Source: UBA8828 sp046315175
GTDB taxonomy: Bacteria > Verrucomicrobiota > Verrucomicrobiia > Opitutales > UBA953
Reading direction: 5' to 3'
DNA: 64,000 nucleotides
Assembly: GCA_046315175.1 (NCBI GenBank)
Contig: JBKDBK010000122.1
Coordinates: forward strand, 1 to 64,000
Below the pieces are notes generated by a model. The model saw only the letters and a program-made list of their open reading frames with translations, ran no database searches and was not told where the DNA came from. Positions 11,127 through 20,091 of this stretch are shown here, piece after piece. The position numbers and the translations under genes were made by a program. Within the stretch, counting starts at the first letter, position 1, and the number at the start of each line of letters is the position of its first letter.

Positions 11127-12610
11127 TTCCCGCCCGTCTCCGCCCCTGGATTGCCCTCGCCGCGACCGCCCTCCTGGTCGCCCTGGCCCTGCTCCTGCCG
11201 CCCGACGGAGCGACCCGCGGCCCCGCCGCGCTCTCCGTCGTCGGCAAGTGGCACCTCGTGCTCCTGCACATCCCGGCGGCCCTGCTCCTCCTCATCCCGC
11301 TCGCGGAAATCGTCCTCCGCGAAAAGACCCCCTCGCGCGCCCTTGTCGTGATGGGGGATTTCGCGGCGGGGGGAACCTGGCTGGCCGCCATGCTCGGCAT
11401 CCTTCACGCCCACCACAACGGCTTCGAGGGACAGGGCATCGACGACCACCTTTGGCTCGGCGTGGGCTGCGCCGCGCTGTCGGCCGTCGCCTGGTGCCTC
11501 ATGCAGTCCGCCCTCCTCGTCCGCCTGCCCCTGCAGGCGGCCGCCGCGCTCTCCGTGGCCGCCGCCGGGCACGTGGGCGGCGAGCTCGTCCACGGCGAGG
11601 GCTTCCTCACCCGACCCTCCGGTGCGAGGAGCGCCCAGGCCGAGGCCGCGGGGGCGGACCTGTCCGCGATGACCCCCGAGCAGCTCCGGCTGCATGTCTA
11701 CGAGACGCGGGTCAAACCCCTGCTGGCCGAGCACTGCACCGCCTGCCACGACGCGAAGAAGCAGAAGGGGAAGCTGCGCATGGACTCGATTGCGGCCCTG
11801 GAAAAAGGGGGCAGCGAGGGGCCGGCCCTGGTCTGGGGCAAGTCGGCCGAGAGCCTGATCGTCATCCGCTCGTCACTCCCCCGGGAGGACGACGAGTCGA
11901 TGCCCCCGGACCCCAAGCCGATGCTGAGCAAGGAGCAGGTCGATGTGCTGCGGGCATGGATCGACGGCGTGGCTCCCGCCGCCGGCGCCGCGCCCGCCAA
12001 GCCCTCCGCGCCCGAGGCGGCGAGCCCTTCTCCCGCCAAGCCGGCGTCGTTTCGCCCCAACGCCGAGCTGCGCAAGGTGGCCGCGCGCCTGGCCGAGCAA
12101 GACGGGCTGACCGCCCTGCCCCGGGCGCTTGAGGTCGACGCCGGGCTGGTCGTGGCCGCGCACGCCGTGGCCGCCCGCTTCGACGACGCCGCCTTCGCCA
12201 AGCTGGCGGCGAACGGCTCCGCGGTGGCCGAGCTCGACCTCTCCCGGTCGAGAATCACCGACGCCGCCGCGGCCCACCTGCCCAAATTCCCCAATCTCGC
12301 GGTGCTGATCCTCAACGAAACCCAGGCGGGCGACGCGCTCGCCAAGGCCGCGGCGTCTCTTCCGCGCCTTGAGCGGCTGGCCCTGCGCTCGACCCAGCTA
12401 TCCGACGCCGGCCTGGCGTCGCTCGGGTCGTCCCGGTCGCTGAGGTCGCTCTTTGTCGGACAAAGCAAGGTCACCGCCCAGGCCGTCGGCGCCCTCCAGT
12501 CGTCCCGCCCCGACCTCCGCCTGGTCGCGGAGATTCCGATCGCGGACAAGACGCCTCCCGCCCCGCCGACAAAGGAAGACCTGAAGGCGCGCTCAGCTGC
12601 GACCAAGTGA
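11123..12610 (+). CDS. Membrane-anchored cytochrome c domain protein with leucine-rich repeats
   Basis: A 495-aa fusion of three parts. Residues 1-160 hold four to five hydrophobic segments resembling the DUF2231-type membrane modules (KWHLVLLHIPAALLLLIPLA). Residues about 190-290 are a Planctomycete-type cytochrome domain with CTACHDAKKQKGKLRMDS and the closing MLSKEQVDVLRAWIDG. After an Ala/Pro linker, residues about 345-475 form four or five leucine-rich repeats (VAELDLSRSRITDAAAAHL, LAVLILNETQAGDAL). It probably sits in the cytoplasmic membrane with the haem and repeats in the periplasm, possibly as anchor or electron partner for the PSD1/DUF1501 pair. It overlaps the DUF1501 stop (ATGA) and its 3' end overlaps the convergent MBL gene by 18 bp. 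Confidence 0.82.
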   Translation: MIPARLRPWIALAATALLVALALLLPPDGATRGPAALSVVGKWHLVLLHIPAALLLLIPLAEIVLREKTPSRALVVMGDFAAGGTWLAAMLGILHAHHNGFEGQGIDDHLWLGVGCAALSAVAWCLMQSALLVRLPLQAAAALSVAAAGHVGGELVHGEGFLTRPSGARSAQAEAAGADLSAMTPEQLRLHVYETRVKPLLAEHCTACHDAKKQKGKLRMDSIAALEKGGSEGPALVWGKSAESLIVIRSSLPREDDESMPPDPKPMLSKEQVDVLRAWIDGVAPAAGAAPAKPSAPEAASPSPAKPASFRPNAELRKVAARLAEQDGLTALPRALEVDAGLVVAAHAVAARFDDAAFAKLAANGSAVAELDLSRSRITDAAAAHLPKFPNLAVLILNETQAGDALAKAAASLPRLERLALRSTQLSDAGLASLGSSRSLRSLFVGQSKVTAQAVGALQSSRPDLRLVAEIPIADKTPPAPPTKEDLKARSAATK

Positions 12611-13411
12611 GCCGGCGTCGCGCCCGCCAAGGCGAAGGATGAGCCCGTCGTGCGCCAACCCGACCCGCGGGTGCTCGGACGCCAGCCTGCGCGCATAGGT
12701 CGCATAGTCGACCTGATAGGTCATGTGGGTGAGGTAGGCCTGCCTGGCGCGGATGGCGGCGGCCACCTCGCAGGCCTCGGCGACGGTCATGTGCGTCGGG
12801 TGCCAGTCGGGGCGGAGGCCGTCGAGAATCGCGACATCGACGTCCATGGCCAGCTCGCGGGCCGCCGCCGGCACGCGCTTGCAGTCGGTGTAGTAGGCCA
12901 GCCGGGCGCCGGTGGAGGGCTCCTCGAAAACCAGGCCGAGGACATCGACGCCGTGGGGAAGCAGGGTCGAGCGAACGATGCCGCCCCCGGGCAAGGTCAG
13001 CTCGGCCGGCATGAGGCGCGGATCCAGCGAGACATAGCCGCTGCTCACCGGCTTGCCCAATGCATAGGGGAAGATGGCCTGAATCCGCCCAAGGCCCTCG
13101 TCGGTCGAGTAGACCGGGATGGAGGCGCCCCCGCGGTTGGTGCAGAACTGGCGAAGGTCGTCCATGCCGAGCACGTGGTCGGCATGGCCGTGGGTCAGGA
13201 TGACGGTGTCGACCTCGCGAATGCCGCAACTCAGGCACTGGGAGCGGAAATCCGGGCCGCAGTCGACCTGCACGTGGTGCCCCTCGAGGACGACATGGAT
13301 GCTGGAGCGCGTGCGCCAGTTGCGGGGCTCGCCCCGATCCCACCCGGGATTGTCATGGGCCACCAGGGGCACGCCCTGGGAGGTCCCGCAGCCAAGGACG
13401 GTGATTTCCAC
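12593..13411 (-). CDS. MBL-fold metallohydrolase (PhnP-like phosphodiesterase family)
   Basis: A 272-aa metallo-beta-lactamase-fold protein. The opening MEITVLGCGTSQGVP and the metal motif THGHADHVLGMDDLRQF (HxHxDH) are those of the PhnP/lipoate-biosynthesis-associated branch of cyclic phosphodiesterases. Further ligands are plausible in YYTDCKR (Asp) and VAILDGLRPDWHPTHMT (His). It is likely a cytosolic Zn/Mn-dependent phosphodiesterase or related hydrolase; the substrate is unknown and no phn genes are nearby. The start ATG is at 13411. Its 3' end overlaps the convergent cytochrome/LRR gene by 18 bp. The PEP-CTERM scar lies just upstream on the same strand. Confidence 0.85.
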   Translation of the reverse strand: MEITVLGCGTSQGVPLVAHDNPGWDRGEPRNWRTRSSIHVVLEGHHVQVDCGPDFRSQCLSCGIREVDTVILTHGHADHVLGMDDLRQFCTNRGGASIPVYSTDEGLGRIQAIFPYALGKPVSSGYVSLDPRLMPAELTLPGGGIVRSTLLPHGVDVLGLVFEEPSTGARLAYYTDCKRVPAAARELAMDVDVAILDGLRPDWHPTHMTVAEACEVAAAIRARQAYLTHMTYQVDYATYARRLASEHPRVGLAHDGLILRLGGRDAGSLGRS

Positions 13412-13465
13412 CCAGCGAGGGGAACGGCGCGCGCCTTGGGACGCAAGCGCGGGCTGAGGGCGACG

Positions 13466-13579
13466 TCAGGACCGCCGGCGGCGGCGCGCGGCGGCGAGGG
13501 CGAGCGCGCCGAGGCCGGCAAACAGCCCGTAGCTCGACGGCTCGGGAATCGGCGCGTGGAGGATGTTGAGGTCGCCCTA
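13466..13579 (-). pseudogene. Orphan PEP-CTERM sorting-signal tail (remnant of a deleted exported protein)
   Basis: Minus-strand translation ending at the TGA at 13468-13466 gives DLNILHAPIPEPSSYGLFAG, then a run of hydrophobic Gly/Ala/Leu residues, then RRRRRS and stop. This is a complete PEP-CTERM signal: PEP motif (PIPEPSS), transmembrane stretch, basic tail. It cannot be an intact gene, because an in-frame TAG (13579-13577) lies only 37 codons upstream and no start codon or coding body precedes it. The exported protein that once ended here appears to have been deleted or replaced by the low-GC stretch at 13580-13765. PEP-CTERM signals are processed by exosortase, which is not in this window. 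Confidence 0.75.
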
Positions 13580-13765
13580 CCGCTGGCTTGGATGACGAAT
13601 GAGCAGCGCAGGCTTTATCCACGCGGCGGCAATCCCGCGCAACCGACTGGCACCAAGACCTCGGCAGCCTCAAAAGTGAGCTGAGCATGGACGCCTACCC
13701 GACAACCCGCGGGTTGGCTTGTGGAGACATGCTCCAACTGGCGTCGGCTGCGAAAAACCCTGTCC
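13580..13765. other. Gene-free, lower-GC stretch next to the PEP-CTERM scar
   Basis: About 186 bp with no convincing coding frame and visibly lower GC than its surroundings. It contains a perfect 14-bp palindrome, CAACCCGCGGGTTG (13703-13716). The TonB-like gene ends at its right edge and the PEP-CTERM fragment lies at its left. It may be insertion or deletion debris, or the remains of an intergenic repeat. No terminal repeats or transposase fragment were recognised. Confidence 0.4.
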
Positions 13766-14527
13766 TCAGGCTCCCTCCGCCGTCACCCGAGTGAAGTCGA
13801 TGGTAAACGCCTTGTTTTCGGGGGGCGGTCCGCAGTTGCCGATTCGCCCAATTGCCTTCTGGACCAGCTGGGATGCCTTGGCGCTGGCGGGCTGCCGAAT
13901 CCACGCGCTGAAGCTGACCTGCCCGGATGCGGATATGGATACCCTGACACCGCAGAGAAGGTCGCCGAGATCCTCGCCCTCGGACGCCACCACCTCGGCC
14001 CAGGCGTCGCGAAACCTCGCCAGAACCTCGCCGGCATAGAGCTGACGGGCGCTGGCTGTTCCGCCGTCGCCGCCGTTGTCACCCGTGCCCGTTGCCCGGC
14101 CAAGCGACACGCCGGAAACGCCGCTGGCGGTGCCGGCGGAGCGCCCCTGGCCCCTGCCGCGGTTGAACTCGTCGAGCGAGACTCGGTTGCTGGTCGAGGA
14201 GGTCGTGGCACCGCGCGAGGACGAGGAGGCGGAACCGGAAGCGGCCGCCCGGGGTTGGGCCTGGGGCTGGGTGACGGTCTTCTCAGGGGGAAGCGGCGTG
14301 TATTTGAAAAGGGGGCTGCCCTTCTCCGAGCCCTTGGCCACGCCCTCCTTGCGCCCAACCTCCCCAGGCTTGCGTCCGGGGATGCCGTTGAGCGTGACCA
14401 GGAGCGGGTCGACCGCCTCGAGGGACTCGCCTTGGCGGGAACCCCACCAGGAGGCGGCCACGAAGGCGGCGACGACGGCCAGGTGGATGACCACCGAGCC
14501 GACCCAGCCTCGCGAACCCTCGGGCAT
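13766..14527 (-). CDS. TonB/TolA-like energy-transducer protein
   Basis: A 253-aa single-span protein, last of a three-gene ExbB-ExbD-TonB-like operon (minus strand). A transmembrane segment at about residues 8-27 (WVGSVVIHLAVVAAFVAASW) is followed by a long Ser/Gly/Pro/Gln-rich periplasmic linker (residues 60-160). A C-terminal globular domain (about 165-250: YAGEVLARFRDAWAEV ... GVRVSISASGQVSFSAWIRQ) resembles TonB/TolA C-terminal domains. It probably spans the periplasm and couples proton-motive force from ExbB-ExbD to an outer-membrane partner. Whether it serves TonB-type import or Tol-Pal-type envelope maintenance cannot be told; no pal, tolB or receptor is adjacent. It starts three bases after the exbD stop. 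Confidence 0.75.
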   Translation of the reverse strand: MPEGSRGWVGSVVIHLAVVAAFVAASWWGSRQGESLEAVDPLLVTLNGIPGRKPGEVGRKEGVAKGSEKGSPLFKYTPLPPEKTVTQPQAQPRAAASGSASSSSRGATTSSTSNRVSLDEFNRGRGQGRSAGTASGVSGVSLGRATGTGDNGGDGGTASARQLYAGEVLARFRDAWAEVVASEGEDLGDLLCGVRVSISASGQVSFSAWIRQPASAKASQLVQKAIGRIGNCGPPPENKAFTIDFTRVTAEGA

Positions 14528-14530
14528 GGC

Positions 14531-14959
14531 TTAGCGAACCTCGGTGTCGATCGCCACCTTGGAGAGGCCCTTGGACTTGGCGGCCGAGAAGATGTCCATC
14601 AGCCCCTGGAGGGTCACCGTGGCCTCGCCCCGCACGCGCACGATGGGCTGCTCGGCCTCGGGAAGGGCGGCGACGCGGCTGAACTCCGCCTCGAGCTCGC
14701 GCAGCGTCACCGACTTGTCGGCGAGCCTCAGCTGCCCGCGGGCGTCGAGGGACACCACCAGGTAGCGCTGCTTCGCCTCGGGCGGGCGCCCCGCGCCCTG
14801 GGCGGCCTTGGGCAGGTTGACCTGGGTGGTCTGCTCAAGGACCGGGGTCGAGATCATGAAGATGATCAGCAGGCAGAAGCAAAGGTCCAGCATGGGCGTG
14901 ACGTTGAGCTCCGTCATCGCGTGGAGCCGGTGGGGCCTGCTGAAGCTGCGTCGGCCCAT
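14531..14959 (-). CDS. exbD: ExbD/TolR family biopolymer transport protein
   Basis: A 142-aa ExbD/TolR protein: a short cytoplasmic N-terminus, ELNVTPMLDLCFCLLIIFMI (one membrane span with the conserved Asp that takes part in proton conduction), then a periplasmic domain ending ALDAR...VTLQGLMDIFSAAKSKGLSK. With ExbB it forms the proton-driven motor that energises the TonB-like protein encoded downstream. It lies three bases after exbB and three before the TonB-like gene, a tight operon. TolR and ExbD cannot be separated on sequence alone. Confidence 0.9.
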   Translation of the reverse strand: MGRRSFSRPHRLHAMTELNVTPMLDLCFCLLIIFMISTPVLEQTTQVNLPKAAQGAGRPPEAKQRYLVVSLDARGQLRLADKSVTLRELEAEFSRVAALPEAEQPIVRVRGEATVTLQGLMDIFSAAKSKGLSKVAIDTEVR

Positions 14960-14962
14960 GGC

Positions 14963-15814
14963 TCAGCGAGCGTCCTCCCAACCGGGGATGATGTCGGTGG
15001 GGAGCGAGGCCTGGGGCGCGGCGGCCGGCGAGGCGGGAATCGAGGGCGCGGCGGGGGACGGGGCGAGGGCGACGGGCGCGGCCGGGCGGGATTCCAGGTT
15101 GCGCCGAACCTCCGCCTCGAGCTCGAGCTCGATGCGGTCGGCGGTGGAGCTGGCGAAATTCTCCAGCTCGGTCGTCGTGATCTTCACCTGGGTCAGGAGG
15201 TAATTGTACCCGAAGGTCGCGGGGATGGCGACGAGAAGGCCGAGGGTGGTGGTGACCAACGCGCCGGAGACACCCGGGGCGAGCATGGAGATGGTGGCCT
15301 TGTCGGTCAGGGCGGCGAACGTGATCATGATGCCCCAGACGGTTCCCAGCAGGCCGAGGAAGGGACCGCCGGAGACGAGCGAGCTGAGGAGGACCATCTT
15401 CTCCTCGTAGCGGACAAGGTTGCGGGAGATGCCGCGCTGGATGGCGTTCTCGACATGGCCCATGCAGAGCGCGATGTCCTGTCGCGAGACCATCTTGCCC
15501 TTGTGTCGCTGGTAGGCGGTCGCGGCCTCGGCGACGAGGAACTCATAGGGGCAGAGCGTGGCGCTGCGGGGGAAGTTGAGGCCTGTGACGAGGGACTCGT
15601 CGCGCAGGCGCCGCTCAAAGGCGTGGTTGCGGCGGCGAAGCTCCGTCATGTCGGTCCATTTCTGGATCATGGCCCCCCAGCCGATGAACGAGCAGATCAG
15701 GAGGATGAGGGCGATGGCGCGACCGGGACCGTCCATCTGCTCGTAGAACCAAACGGCGCCACGGGAGGTGGTGGCCAGAACGAGGGGAACGCCGAGGGAA
15801 ATCATCGATGCCAT
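14963..15814 (-). CDS. exbB: MotA/TolQ/ExbB proton channel family protein
   Basis: A 283-aa ExbB/TolQ-type channel. It has three hydrophobic spans: near residue 30 (AIALILLICSFIGWGAMIQ), near 150 (VSGGPFLGLLGTVWGIMITF, the conserved family signature) and near 185 (VSGALVTTTLGLLVAIPATF). A C-terminal Ala/Pro-rich cytoplasmic tail of about 50 residues is longer than usual. It is the first gene of the exbB-exbD-tonB-like operon. The ATG at 15814 was chosen; a second ATG lies three codons later. The frame stays open upstream to 16510, but that part is antisense to the next gene and lacks homology. The 87-bp gap to the divergent gene at 15902 should hold both promoters. Confidence 0.9.
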   Translation of the reverse strand: MASMISLGVPLVLATTSRGAVWFYEQMDGPGRAIALILLICSFIGWGAMIQKWTDMTELRRRNHAFERRLRDESLVTGLNFPRSATLCPYEFLVAEAATAYQRHKGKMVSRQDIALCMGHVENAIQRGISRNLVRYEEKMVLLSSLVSGGPFLGLLGTVWGIMITFAALTDKATISMLAPGVSGALVTTTLGLLVAIPATFGYNYLLTQVKITTTELENFASSTADRIELELEAEVRRNLESRPAAPVALAPSPAAPSIPASPAAAPQASLPTDIIPGWEDAR

Positions 15815-15901
15815 CTTGGGAAGGGACCCGCGGGAGGGCGAGGAGGAAAGGGCCGGCGGTTTCCGCGTTGCCCTCGGGCCGGCCGAGGCCAATCTGTTGC
15901 C

Positions 15902-16471
15902 ATGCGCCTTCTCGCCGCCCTCCTCGTCCTGGCCTGCGCCCCCTCCCTCCGAGCCCAAGGCTTCGAGGATCCGACCCCCTCGGCCGCCCCGGCTCCGACC
16001 CGCGTCCTGCCCAAGCCCGCCGAATCCGACCCGGGCTTCGGGCGGCTCCGCTCCATCTCCTACTTCTTCACCGACGTCAGGACCTCGGAGAACCGGCCCG
16101 AGGACGGCGACCTGCGCGCCGAGCTGCGCGACCTGATCGAGCTCGAGCTCCGCCGCGCCGGCATGACCCCCCGGGAGCTGCCCGGCATCAATCCGGACGC
16201 CAGCGCGCCCCAGCTCATCATCGACATCCGCTTCGACCGCGGTCTCGGGCGCTACTCCGCCGTCGTCGCCGTCACGGTGCGCGACGAAGCCACCGTGCGC
16301 CGCAACGGCCAGCCCGTCATGGCCGAGACCTACCGCTCGGAGCGCGCCGCGGCGGGCACCTCGGACTCCCTTCTCACGCGCGACATCAAGAACCGCAGCC
16401 GCGAGCTCCTGACCGAGCTCTTCGAGGGCATGAACAAGGCCAAGGCCGCCCCGGCCCTGCCCTCGCGCTGA
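15902..16471 (+). CDS. Hypothetical secreted protein
   Basis: A 189-aa protein with a signal peptide (MRLLAALLVLACAPSLRAQG). The mature part reads SISYFFTDVRTSEN, a charged helical segment (AELRDLIELELRRAGM), then QLIIDIRFDRGLGRYSAVVAVTVRDEA. The alternation resembles DUF4410/LptE-like small envelope proteins, but no family can be assigned. It is probably periplasmic or outer-membrane associated. It is divergent from exbB, with the ridA-like gene five bases downstream. Confidence 0.7.
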   Translation: MRLLAALLVLACAPSLRAQGFEDPTPSAAPAPTRVLPKPAESDPGFGRLRSISYFFTDVRTSENRPEDGDLRAELRDLIELELRRAGMTPRELPGINPDASAPQLIIDIRFDRGLGRYSAVVAVTVRDEATVRRNGQPVMAETYRSERAAAGTSDSLLTRDIKNRSRELLTELFEGMNKAKAAPALPSR

Positions 16472-16475
16472 GGCG

Positions 16476-16934
16476 ATGTCCGCGGAAGCCCGCCTCCGGG
16501 AGCTCGGCATCGTCCTGCCCTCCCCTCCGGCCGCCGCCGGCGCCTACGTCCCGGCTGTCCGCACGGGCAACCTGCTGGTCCTTGCCGGCACGCTGCCGAT
16601 GCGCGACGGCAAGGTGACGCACGCGGGCAAGGTCGGGCGCGACCTCGACATCCCCTCGGCCGCCGAGGGCGCCCGGCTTTGCGCCCTCAACGCGCTGGCC
16701 AACGCCCGCGCGGCGCTCGGATCGCTCGACGCCGTCCGCCGCGTCGTGATGGTCCAGGGATTCGTCAACGGGGTCGACGGCTTCCCAGACAGCCCGAAGG
16801 TCCTCAACGGCTGCTCCGAGTTCCTCCTCGAGGTCTTCGGCGAGTCCGGCCGGCACGCCCGCGCCGCGGTGTCCGTCAACGGGCTCCCGCTCAACTCGGC
16901 CGTCGAGGTCCAGCTCACCCTCGAGGTGGCCTGA
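16476..16934 (+). CDS. RidA/YjgF-family protein
   Basis: A 152-aa Rid-superfamily protein of the YjgF_endoribonc-like branch (RidA with an N-terminal extension). RidA proteins are trimeric imine/enamine deaminases that detoxify 2-aminoacrylate from PLP enzymes. Seen here: TGNLLVLAGTLPMRDG, then ALGSLDAVRRVVMVQGFVNG, then GRHARAAVSVNGLPLNSAVE, whose Arg matches the catalytic carboxylate-binding Arg of RidA. It is probably cytosolic and in an operon with the preceding secreted protein (five-base gap), though the pair has no evident functional link. Confidence 0.85.
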   Translation: MSAEARLRELGIVLPSPPAAAGAYVPAVRTGNLLVLAGTLPMRDGKVTHAGKVGRDLDIPSAAEGARLCALNALANARAALGSLDAVRRVVMVQGFVNGVDGFPDSPKVLNGCSEFLLEVFGESGRHARAAVSVNGLPLNSAVEVQLTLEVA

Positions 16935-16997
16935 GCGAAAAGCGCCCAGGGGCAACGCGGGCTTGCGTCAATCCGCCGCCTTCGGCAATCTGACCCC

Positions 16998-17663
16998 ATG
17001 AGCCCAGCGGTCCGTTGTCTCCTCCTCGCGACAGGCCTGACCGGCGTCCATCTCGTCGGTCTCCAGCTAAGCCAAGCCCTGGTCAGCGGCGCCTCGCCGG
17101 CGGACCTCAATTGGACGCTCGACGGGCCCTTTCGAATCTTCCTTTGGCTGGCCGTGCCGACCGCCCTCGCCCAGGCGGCGGCCCTCGCCCTGCCCGCGCC
17201 CGACGCGTCGGCCGGCGCCTCGCCGAGCGGCCTGATGGGTCGCGCGGCAACCGGCGCGATCGTCCTCTCGCTCGCGATCGCCCTGCCCGTGTTCGCCCTG
17301 GCGGACCTTCCCTACTGGCTCGACGCGGAGGTCGGACCCGTGCTCGGCAACACCCTCTTCCAAGGGCTGATGCTCGGCCTCGGCGCCAGCTGGATCGGCC
17401 TGTCCCTCCTGCTGGCCCACCGATCCAAGGGAAAGCCCGACCTGATCGAGCGGCGCGTCGCCCAGGCCACCGCCGGCACGCTGGTGGGCCTGGCGCTCGC
17501 CACGCCATGGTACCTCGTCCTCCGCCGCAAGCAGCAGTGCTTCTGCTCCCTCGGCACCTTCTGGGCCCTGCTCGTGGGCCTTTGGTCGCTCGTGCTCGTC
17601 GGCGGACCGCTGCTCCTGCTGCTCGCGCGGGAACGCCGGACGCGCGCCGCGCTTCGCGCCTAG
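16998..17663 (+). CDS. Hypothetical multi-span membrane protein
   Basis: A 221-aa hydrophobic protein with about six predicted spans (for example CLLLATGLTGVHLVGL near residue 8, IFLWLAVPTALAQAAALALP near 49, AIVLSLAIALPVFALA near 88, and LVGLWSLVLVGGPLLLLLA near 195). A cytoplasmic RRKQQCFC segment lies before the last span. No family was recognised. Its 3' end faces obg four bases away (convergent). Confidence 0.65.
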   Translation: MSPAVRCLLLATGLTGVHLVGLQLSQALVSGASPADLNWTLDGPFRIFLWLAVPTALAQAAALALPAPDASAGASPSGLMGRAATGAIVLSLAIALPVFALADLPYWLDAEVGPVLGNTLFQGLMLGLGASWIGLSLLLAHRSKGKPDLIERRVAQATAGTLVGLALATPWYLVLRRKQQCFCSLGTFWALLVGLWSLVLVGGPLLLLLARERRTRAALRA

Positions 17664-17667
17664 GCGC

Positions 17668-18834
17668 TCAGCGCCTGGCGGCGCCGCGCCGGCGGGCCGG
17701 AACGGACTTGCGGCGGGCGGACGGCGGTCGAACCCGGGAAGGCTTGCGGCGGGTCGAGGCCGGCTTTCGCGCGGGGGCCTTCGGCTTGGCCCGGGCGGCA
17801 GGCCTGGCCTTGGCGGCGGGAACGCCGGCCGCGACGGGAAGCTTGCCGCCGCGCACCGCCTTCCAGAGGACCTCGCGGAGGTCGGCGAGCCCGTCGCCCT
17901 GGAGGCAGGAAATGGGGGCGATCGGTACGGGCACCTTGGCCCGGAATCGGGCGAGATGGGCCGCGGCCGCCGCGAGGTCCATCTTGTTGGCGACGACGAG
18001 GCGAGGCTTGGCGGCGAGCACCTTGGAGTAAAGGCGGAGCTCGCGCTCGAGGACCTTGTAGTCGGCAAGCGGGTCGCGGCCCTCGCTCCCGGCCATGTCG
18101 AGGAGGAAGACGAGCAGCGTGCAGCGCTCAATGTGCTTGAGGAACCGGTGGCCGAGGCCGCGGTTTTCGCTGGCACCCTCGATGAGGCCGGGGATGTCGG
18201 CCAGGAAGACGCGCCCGTGCCGGTCGGGGTATTCGATCACGCCGACATTGGCGTGCAGCGTGGTGAACGGGTAGGGGGCGACCTTCGGGCGGGCCGACGT
18301 CAGGGCGCGCGTCAGGGAGGACTTGCCCGCGTTGGGGAATCCGACCAGCCCGAGGTCGGCGATGGTCTTCAGCACGAGCCGGAAGGAGCCGGTCTCGCCC
18401 GGCTTGCCCGGCGTCGTGGTGCGCGGGGCCTGGTTGATGGAGTTGCGAAAGGCGGCGTTGCCCGCGCCGCCCCGCCCGCCCTGCAGGAGGACGACGCGCT
18501 CGCCCGGCTCGGTCAGCTCCGCGACGAGGCGACCGGTGTCGAGGTCGAGCACCTGGGTGCCCGGGGGAAGGTGAAGGGGTAGGTCGGGGCCGTTGAAGCC
18601 GGTGCTCAGGCGACCCATGCCGGGTTGGCCGTTCTTGGCCGAGCGATGCGGCTGCCAGCGGTAGGCCTCCAGGTCGCCGATATTGTTGTCGCAGACCAGG
18701 ACCACGTCGCCACCCTTTCCGCCGTTGCCCCCGTCGGGCCCTCCCTTGGGGATGAACTTCTCCCGACGGAAGGAAAGGCAGCCGGCCCCGCCGTCGCCGG
18801 CGCGGAGATGGACCTTCACTTCGTCGATGAACAT
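17668..18834 (-). CDS. obgE: GTPase Obg/CgtA with basic C-terminal tail
   Basis: A 388-aa Obg GTPase, essential for late 50S ribosome assembly and stress signalling. The N-terminal glycine-rich Obg fold runs 1-158 (MFIDEVKVHLRAGDGGAGCL, GGPDGGNGGKGGDVVL, LLQGGRGGAGNAAF). The G domain has G1 GFPNAGKSSL, switch FTTLHANVG, G3 DIPGLIEGA and G4 NKMD. The usual OCT domain is replaced by about 60 residues rich in Lys, Arg, Ala and Pro (KARPAARAKPKAPARKPAS and on), possibly contacting rRNA. rplU and rpmA, common neighbours of obg, are absent. It is divergent from ilvC across 199 bp. Confidence 0.93.
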   Translation of the reverse strand: MFIDEVKVHLRAGDGGAGCLSFRREKFIPKGGPDGGNGGKGGDVVLVCDNNIGDLEAYRWQPHRSAKNGQPGMGRLSTGFNGPDLPLHLPPGTQVLDLDTGRLVAELTEPGERVVLLQGGRGGAGNAAFRNSINQAPRTTTPGKPGETGSFRLVLKTIADLGLVGFPNAGKSSLTRALTSARPKVAPYPFTTLHANVGVIEYPDRHGRVFLADIPGLIEGASENRGLGHRFLKHIERCTLLVFLLDMAGSEGRDPLADYKVLERELRLYSKVLAAKPRLVVANKMDLAAAAAHLARFRAKVPVPIAPISCLQGDGLADLREVLWKAVRGGKLPVAAGVPAAKARPAARAKPKAPARKPASTRRKPSRVRPPSARRKSVPARRRGAARR

Positions 18835-19033
18835 GGCGGGGAGGCAATCGCAGGCGGCGGGGAGAAGGAAGACTAAAGCGAGGCGCGGGGAGCGCGGAGC
18901 GAAGGGCGCAACACGGCCGCGGCGACGCGCCTCCTCCCCGGCCTCCCCCTCCCCTCCGGCCTCCCCTTTTCTTCTCGCCCCCCGCCCCGCTTTGCATCCT
19001 TGTGGGGCCTCCTACCCCCTTCCACCAACGACC

Positions 19034-20071
<1,038 letters not shown>

Positions 20072-20091
20072 CGCGCCCTGCCCGTCGCCAA

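Noticed and set aside
13703..13716. CAACCCGCGGGTTG palindrome as the TonB-like gene's terminator
   Set aside because: No T-run follows on the minus strand.
13721..16471. 916-aa plus-strand frame spanning the TonB/ExbBD operon
   Set aside because: The minus-strand ExbB/ExbD/TonB-like proteins are clear. Only the last 189 residues (from 15902) are a real gene in this frame.
14963..16510. Extended ExbB frame (515 aa)
   Set aside because: The extension is antisense to the secreted-protein gene and lacks homology. The start was set at 15814.
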